Below the pieces are notes generated by a model. The model worked only from the letters and a program-made list of their open reading frames with translations, did not search any database and was not told the DNA's origin. The position numbers were made by a program, and so were the translations under genes. DNA of 64,000 nt from positions 36,187,265 to 36,251,264 of the forward strand of contig NC_088303.1 in the NCBI RefSeq assembly GCF_032854445.1. Direction: 5' to 3'. The stretch is from Liolophura sinensis. Taxonomy: Eukaryota > Mollusca > Polyplacophora > Chitonida > Chitonidae. Below, piece by piece: positions 59,001-64,000 of this stretch. How positions within the stretch are numbered: position 1 is the stretch's first letter; each line of letters opens with the position of its first letter.

Positions 59001-59610
59001 TACTCCCAGAATTCTTGACAATACAGGTTTAATTTCTGACACTGAAACAACTATCTCAAGATTTGTGAAAATACGGTAAAAAATAAAAAACTTGAACTCA
59101 CAACTGATGCTGATTGATTAACAGTGGAAGCAGTGTCTAATAGGTCAAACCCTGCAGCTTTGGCAATGCCTAGGGACATTTGCCACACCTAAAATTCAGC
59201 TTATAAGCAAGACAGTGCCTGAACTAGCCTATGTATCACACCAGCCAATCAGAAATGATTCCATATATCTGTGTCTGTCCCTGTGTACTAACTGATCTAT
59301 ATATGTCTAGCCAGATGGGAATTGCTTAGTCATTACACTCACTGTCCACTTAAACGCAGTGAATAACTATTCACACAGGCAAATACGACACTGTTTTCAT
59401 GACAGATGTTTCTGTGTTGAAAAAATAAATCTATACGAATGTATTCCGTGACATTTCCCATGAATATGATAAATAAATAAAACTAGAGTTTTCAGCACTA
59501 AGAAGAAACTCCAACCATACAGATTTTTCTGCACAACTCACCCCAACTGACCAAACGTGATATTTTCCTGAAACTGCCGGTCATCCGTTCTTTCATCATT
59601 GCCATCCTCA
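56014..59610 (-). CDS. Unrecognised protein, last three coding exons (5'-partial)
   Basis: In coding order the exons are 59610-59542, 56768-56674 and 56066-56014. Acceptors TCATTCACAG, TTTCACTAG and TATTTTGCAG and donors GTGAGTTG and GTGAGTTT fit, and the split codons join in phase (GG|G, G|AA). The 71 visible residues begin EDGNDERTDDRQFQENITF, continue with GTFTCNMRAFGLSRELCLEF and LRKQCTIANLREEQVQMLKD, and end NVEKWKDAH before TAA. The C-terminus looks like a short helix or coiled coil. I do not recognise the family. Upstream exons were not found between 59,611 and 64,000, so the gene probably extends beyond the window. Genes of the human 16q24.1 block near GSE1 and GINS2 are the first to compare. 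Confidence 0.75.
56255..56338 (-). mobile_element. tRNA-like SINE head fragment
   Basis: On the minus strand, CGTGGTCTAGAGGTTATAGG (A-box like) is followed 40 bp later by GCAGGTTCAAACCTGG (B-box like). No closing acceptor stem is seen, so this is read as a SINE piece rather than a working tRNA gene. It lies in an intron of the minus-strand gene. Confidence 0.55.
56923..58045. repeat. Field of GAGGTGTAC-like short repeats, partly inverted
   Basis: GAGGTGTAC/GAGGTACAT-like words recur dozens of times at 56,923-57,135 and 57,635-57,920 in one orientation. From about 57,925 to 58,045 they occur mostly inverted (GTACACCTC). A perfect 14-bp palindrome GAGGTGTACACCTC lies at 58,027-58,040. The stretch 57,140-57,600 between is unique. 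It lies in an intron of the minus-strand gene. Confidence 0.8.
58046..59541. other. Intron of the minus-strand gene, unique part
   Basis: A 117-codon open frame at 58,091-58,444 on + was looked at but has no family features. Otherwise nothing was recognised, apart from a short family A tail-like word near 58,745-58,775. Confidence 0.35.
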
Positions 59611-59944
59611 CTGTGAATGATAAAATATCAAATCAGTGATCATAACAAACTTATTAATCTTCCACTGTCATTTGCGGGCCTTGTACAAATATACACATTA
59701 CAGACCTTTCAAACAACTTCAAGTTGTGTGTCATGCAACATGGCTGTGTCAACCAGCTGGCTTGTTTACCTCCATGAATAAAATGAGGTTATTATGAAGT
59801 GTTTTGTACATTATGGAGTGGTATAGTACAGGTCCATGTTGTGTTGAATATCCTTATTGGACAAGACGACGCAGGAAAAATAGATGTGGTCACTATTTGA
59901 GGTTGAGACTACAGGGTCATTTCTTCAATAACATGCAGAATAAC

Positions 59945-59990
59945 GTTAAACCCCAAGCACTCACTCACTCACTCACTCACACTCACTCAA
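59945..59990 (+). mobile_element. SINE family B tail remnant with (ACTC)n
   Basis: ACGTTAAACCCCAAGCACTC followed by further ACTC units matches the 3' end of family B. The body is absent. Confidence 0.75.
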
Positions 59991-61330
59991 TAGCATGCAT
60001 GCATAAACACATTCTATCAAAACATTTAATGATGTGTCTTTAATAAATTTTTGTTTACCCTAATTCCTCAATCTTTTCACATACCAAAGAACAACTTTCA
60101 AAGGATTTATGCACCTTTTTAACTGGCTTTCAGAGACAAAACTACATTGTTTGGGTTGACTAATTTCAATGCTTCACAAAAAGTATACTTTTATCAGACT
60201 ATAAGGTATAATGTTCTCAAAATATACTTGAATAAACACCACGCAAACATGTGAAAAGGTTGAAGAAACACAGTAACATCTAGAGCTTATTAAAGTGAAA
60301 CACTGAAAGAAAGGTGAATGGCTAACAAGAGTCAATGTCTGTTTCTAGCAGCTGAGATCTAAGAGATCTTTCACTTCAAAGTCTGCAATGAATCATGACA
60401 GGACAACAAATAAATAGCAAAAAAGGTCAACATACAGTGATTAAAGATATAAACAGTATGTGTTGATAACAAAAGTCCTCATGGGACCTGGCTATGCAGT
60501 GTTTTGCAAGTAAATTGAAAATTAGCACACATTAAATATTCATAACTGCCACTCCTGACTTCATGATTTATTAAAAAGGAAAACTGAAAAAAAGCTACAT
60601 TATTCCAGCTCTGCTCTTTAAAAACAAGACGGTACCGATTTGTTGCCATGGTAACAGATTGCACCAGAAAACATATCGCAATATTTTATGGGCAGAGATA
60701 AGATTTTTTCTCTGAGATCAATCATTGTCTCGACGCTGTGAAAGATTAAAGCTTCCCGCTACAGCAGACAGATTTTCACCACCAAACTGTCGACATTCAA
60801 ACGATTCCAGCTCTGCTGTTCAGATTGCAATGCTGACATTGATTCCAATTCAAGTGTTAGATGAGAGCTCTCTAGTCAGTAGAGGAAGGAATTTGATTTC
60901 CATATTGTCTGTGCTGGCCCAACGGAGAATTCCTGTGCATTCTCGTAAAACTTGTCTGATAGCTCGGAAAGAAATGGCAGCCTGTAATCTGCTCAGTGCT
61001 GAGGCATAATCTCATTGGTCGATATACTCAACGGCATTTTACAGCCTTACCTCCCGGCAAAGAGGTCCACAGCAAGTTAAGCCTCCTGTCATGTCCAGTG
61101 CCAGCTTTTTACTGCTTGAAGAACTTCATAGTTTGCACATGTGTCTTAATTTGGCCACATACATCAACTACGTTTGTACATTTGCTGGACTTCAAGATTC
61201 TTTGTTGGCTCCAAGCAAGGCGTTTCTTAAAATGGATATGTAGTTTACCTTATCCAGCATTTTAATACACAAAATACACATGAAGTAGCCTAAGGAACTT
61301 ACTGTAATTAACACATCCAGTAACAGTTAA
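59991..61330. other. Region without a recognised gene
   Basis: Open frames of about 90 codons at 60,725-61,009 (+) and a shorter one on the opposite strand were considered and not accepted. No repeat family was recognised. Confidence 0.35.
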
Positions 61331-61650
61331 AGTGAGTGCGTGCGAGGAGTTTAATGTCATACTCAACAATTTTTTAGTCCTATGAATACGAAGGAATCCT
61401 TAGGGTGTATGTAATGTACCTCCTTGTTGCAGGACGGATTTCCACCGCTCTTTTATCTGGTGTTGCTTTACTGAGACGACTTACCGAAGGCGAGTAAGCC
61501 GCCCCGCCCGAGCCATTATACTGATACGGGTCAACCAGTCGTTGCACTGTCCCTTTCATGCTGAACGCCAAGCGAAGAAGTTACAGCTTCCTCTTTTAAA
61601 GTCTTAAAGTGTGACTCGACCCAGGATTGATCCTGGATCTAACGCTCCCA
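61331..61650 (-). mobile_element. SINE family B, inverted copy
   Basis: On the minus strand it reads GGGAGCGTTAGATCCAGGAT, GTCACACTTTAAGAC, GGGCGGCTTACTCGCC and AGTATGACATTAAACTCC. The start of the tRNA-like head is missing. Confidence 0.87.
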
Positions 61651-61654
61651 GACA

Positions 61655-61765
61655 CAGTTAAAGGCGTCACTGTTAATGCAAGTGTTAAGGATGGTATCTC
61701 TAGAAGTACTGCATGTACTGAGCTCAGGTTTTGCATGCATATATGTATGATTTGGATTTTCCCTA
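61655..61765 (+). repeat. Single piece of repeat D3
   Basis: AAGGATGGTATCTCTAGAAG, TACTGCATGTACTGAGCTC and GTTTTGCATGCATA match the unit of the 42,328-42,870 tandem repeat. This shows that D3 is dispersed. Confidence 0.65.
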
Positions 61766-62299
61766 CTCTTACTATCATCATCAAATGCAATGTCGAATTC
61801 ATGACGTGATTGTAACTGGTTCATCCTCATTTGTCGTAATATGAACAAAAATCTGTCATCGTATCACTCTGCAAGCTTTTCAAGGGTCCAAAACGAAGAA
61901 CGAAGAACAAACTATTCATTGTAAAAGTGTGAATTAAAATATTATTTTCAAGTTTGTTATTAAGAGGTGCACATGGAGAGGAGCATTTGTCATTAGGCTA
62001 GAGCATTAAAGACTTGTCAGTATACAGAGTGTAACCCTAGCAGAATTAGACAGCATCAGATAGTCAGAGACTGCTCTGGTGATAGGTTTGGAAAAACTTT
62101 TGTATTGCCAAGGGTGGCTCCAAGCCAATGTCAGAGTGTGCTTCATTTGAAAATGTGCATAGGTTTAATTTCTACCGATTAATTTGCATTGATTTATTTC
62201 ATTTTCATGAATGATGTGAAGTTTCCACTTACAGTACGCAGCAGAAAAGACTTAAAAGCGGTCATGACTTGCAGTGATTAGTTCCTGATACGTGTCCTT

Positions 62300-62510
62300 A
62301 ATTCTTCAACTTATTTGCATGTTTGCAAGGTGTTTATTTAAGCACGTTCTGAAGGCATTAATCTGTGTGGATTGATAAAATTATACTGTTTGAAGCCCTG
62401 ACATTAGCCAATTTTGTCCATAAAATCAAACTAAAAGTGTGCGTAAATTGCAATAAAATTTGCTCTTTTATATGTGAAAATGCTGCGGAATTAGGTTAGG
62501 CCTACTCTGC
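62300..62510 (+). repeat. Dispersed repeat D1, copy 2 (unclassified)
   Basis: AATTCTTCAACTTATTTGC, CAAGGTGTTTATTTAAGCAC, ATAAAATCAAACTAAAAGTG and TATGTGAAAATGCTG align with 41,093-41,310 in the same orientation. Confidence 0.65.
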
Positions 62511-62624
62511 TGTGCTACTTATGTGTACAAGCCGACACAAGTGCCAGTTTGTTTTAGATGCTAGTATTTATTTCAGGCATTAACATAAAACATACGTGAA
62601 AGATCAAATGATGGAAAATTGTGA

Positions 62625-62750
62625 ACGCTCAGTTGGTTAGCGTGCTAGCGCAGCGTAATGACCCAGGAGTCACCAATCGGTCGCTGTGAGTTCAAGTCCA
62701 GTTCATGCTGGCTTCCTCTCCGGCCGTATCTGAGAAGGTCTGGCTAGAGA
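62625..62750 (+). mobile_element. SINE family A, 5' half only
   Basis: The head GCTCAGTTGGTTAGCGTGCT, GAGTTCAAGTCCAGTTCATG and CTTCCTCTCCGGCCGTATCT are present. The sequence then runs into a duplicated GGCTAGAGATTGCC and the body and tail are absent. Confidence 0.85.
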
Positions 62751-64000
62751 TTGCCTCTGGCTAGAGATTATCTCAGCCAATGAAACAGTGTGCATTGTCT
62801 GTAACGTGTATTGGACTCTACTTTGTCAAAACAGGAGAGGTAACTTGGGTCCAGGTACTAGAAATTAGTTGAACATAAGAAATGTTTGAGAGGAATAAGT
62901 GATGAATGGATTTGTCCATAAAAATATCTGTAACGAGGGAGATCAACAAGGACATCTTTTTTTTTTCTTGAATAAAGTATAGATAGGCTGTGCATTCTTT
63001 GCTGATGACACTTTCTGCGTGTCCATCTTTCCTGTGCTTTCTTGATAGGCATGTCGAGTCATACATGTAGCGTCATTATTGACACAACTTTATAAATCAA
63101 TTTTTTGTAAGTTATCTCACAAATCATGTTGTCGTGAGGCACTTTATCCTGTATGACATCTTAAATGACATAGTTACATAGAATAACTTCGAGATTTGTA
63201 CAAGTGAAATGCATAATGAGAAACTGTTTTCTTCAGGACATGCTGAACACGCATACCTACCAATAACCCCTGCAGCGCGACTAGCCAGCCATTAACCCAT
63301 CTGAGCCAGCGAGGCTCCCACCTTACTTTAAAGGAGAAGAAAACTTAAAAACATGACACTACAGGCTGAAAAGAACACATTTTTTTCTATCTGGTGGTGC
63401 CTGCTGCATAATTTTGCGATAAAACTGCCGGCTTGTTCGTGTAAACTCGGAACCTACGTCCAACATTCCGTTTTCTCGATTGTCAAGCAGAAAACAAACT
63501 GTACTGTTTGTTTACTTCTGGGAAGGAGAGTTCTACCAGAAATGTATGAACTGCACTTTGGTGGTTTCCGGCAGCAATTCTCCTCCTAACACAGAAGACT
63601 TCAGGGCTAGTTCTTAGGCAAATTGGAGTCGCCCACAGCGGATTCTGGCGCGGACTTTATTTACAATTTATCACCTTGAGGTACATATTAGAATTTTATT
63701 TATGGCAAGCACCTGAGAGAAAAGGCAATATTCTTTTCAATGGTATTTGATTATTTAAATTTTCTTCTCCTTTAAATATATAGGATAAGTTTCAAGTAAA
63801 AATTGACATACAGAACGATTTTCTGAAACAGTATTGATCATGTACATGTATCATGACTGAATTCATGACAAAGGGCAGATAACTCCCATTTCAGAGCTTG
63901 TAAGCCTACTGGAATACTCTGAGAGGAGACTGATGGGGTCAAAATCCTGTGTTGTTAATTACACCGTACCTTGTACACACAGGTTTCCGCGCACGCTCGC
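62751..64000. other. Window end, no recognised gene
   Basis: A possible minus-strand SINE head piece lies at 63,270-63,320 (CCATCTGAGCCAGCGAGGCT). An AAAGGGCAGATAACT motif is at about 63,869. No exon could be supported. Confidence 0.35.

Noticed and set aside
60725..61015. 94-codon + frame and a roughly 50-codon minus frame (ASALSRLQAAISFRAIRQ...)
   Set aside because: The minus frame looked like a possible upstream exon of the minus-strand gene, but no convincing splice sites with the right phase were found and no family was recognised.

Overview
This window is nuclear DNA from an invertebrate animal, most likely a mollusc. The genes have GT-AG introns, and the intergenic and intronic DNA is full of tRNA-derived SINEs and minisatellites. 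A SINE tail of the type GAGTACGGCGTAAAACACC and the short dispersed motif AAAGGGAGATAACTT are both features I associate with molluscan genomes. The species cannot be named from the sequence. No bacterial, viral or CRISPR-like system is present.

Layout. (1) 1-19,850: the 3' portion of a GSE1 (genetic suppressor element 1) orthologue on the + strand. Fourteen coding exons between 2,849 and 17,532 have matching splice phases, followed by an apparent long 3' UTR. The 5' exons were not found. (2) 22,960-28,530: a complete GINS2 (PSF2) gene on the - strand, five exons and 185 codons, converging on GSE1. (3) 28,637-43,503: a TMEM143-like (DUF3754) mitochondrial membrane protein gene on the + strand. 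It is head to head with GINS2, with only 106 bp between the start codons, and one internal exon carries four reading-frame breaks. (4) 45,127-47,835: a 49-bp minisatellite. (5) About 48,680-59,610: the last three coding exons of an unrecognised - strand gene, ending ...DNVEKWKDAH, with a possible 7.3-kb 3' UTR. (6) 59,611-64,000: SINE fragments and dispersed repeats, with no convincing gene.

Genes together. GSE1 is a chromatin co-repressor-associated protein and GINS2 is a replicative helicase subunit. From general knowledge, the two are also close neighbours on human 16q24.1 with GSE1 on + and GINS2 on -, so this looks like an ancient linkage. The shared GINS2/TMEM143 promoter holds an E2F-like GCGCGGGAA site, which fits a cell-cycle-regulated GINS gene.

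Most unusual points. The 5' splice site of GINS2 exon 3 is formed by the (ACTC)n tail of a SINE inserted exactly at the exon border. Two minisatellites (38 bp in GSE1, 43 bp in TMEM143) start right at genuine 5' splice sites and repeat a donor-like sequence in every unit, giving about 50 decoy donors in the TMEM143 case. No wholly new biological system was found. All gene calls rest on reading translations and splice sites by eye, without database searches.
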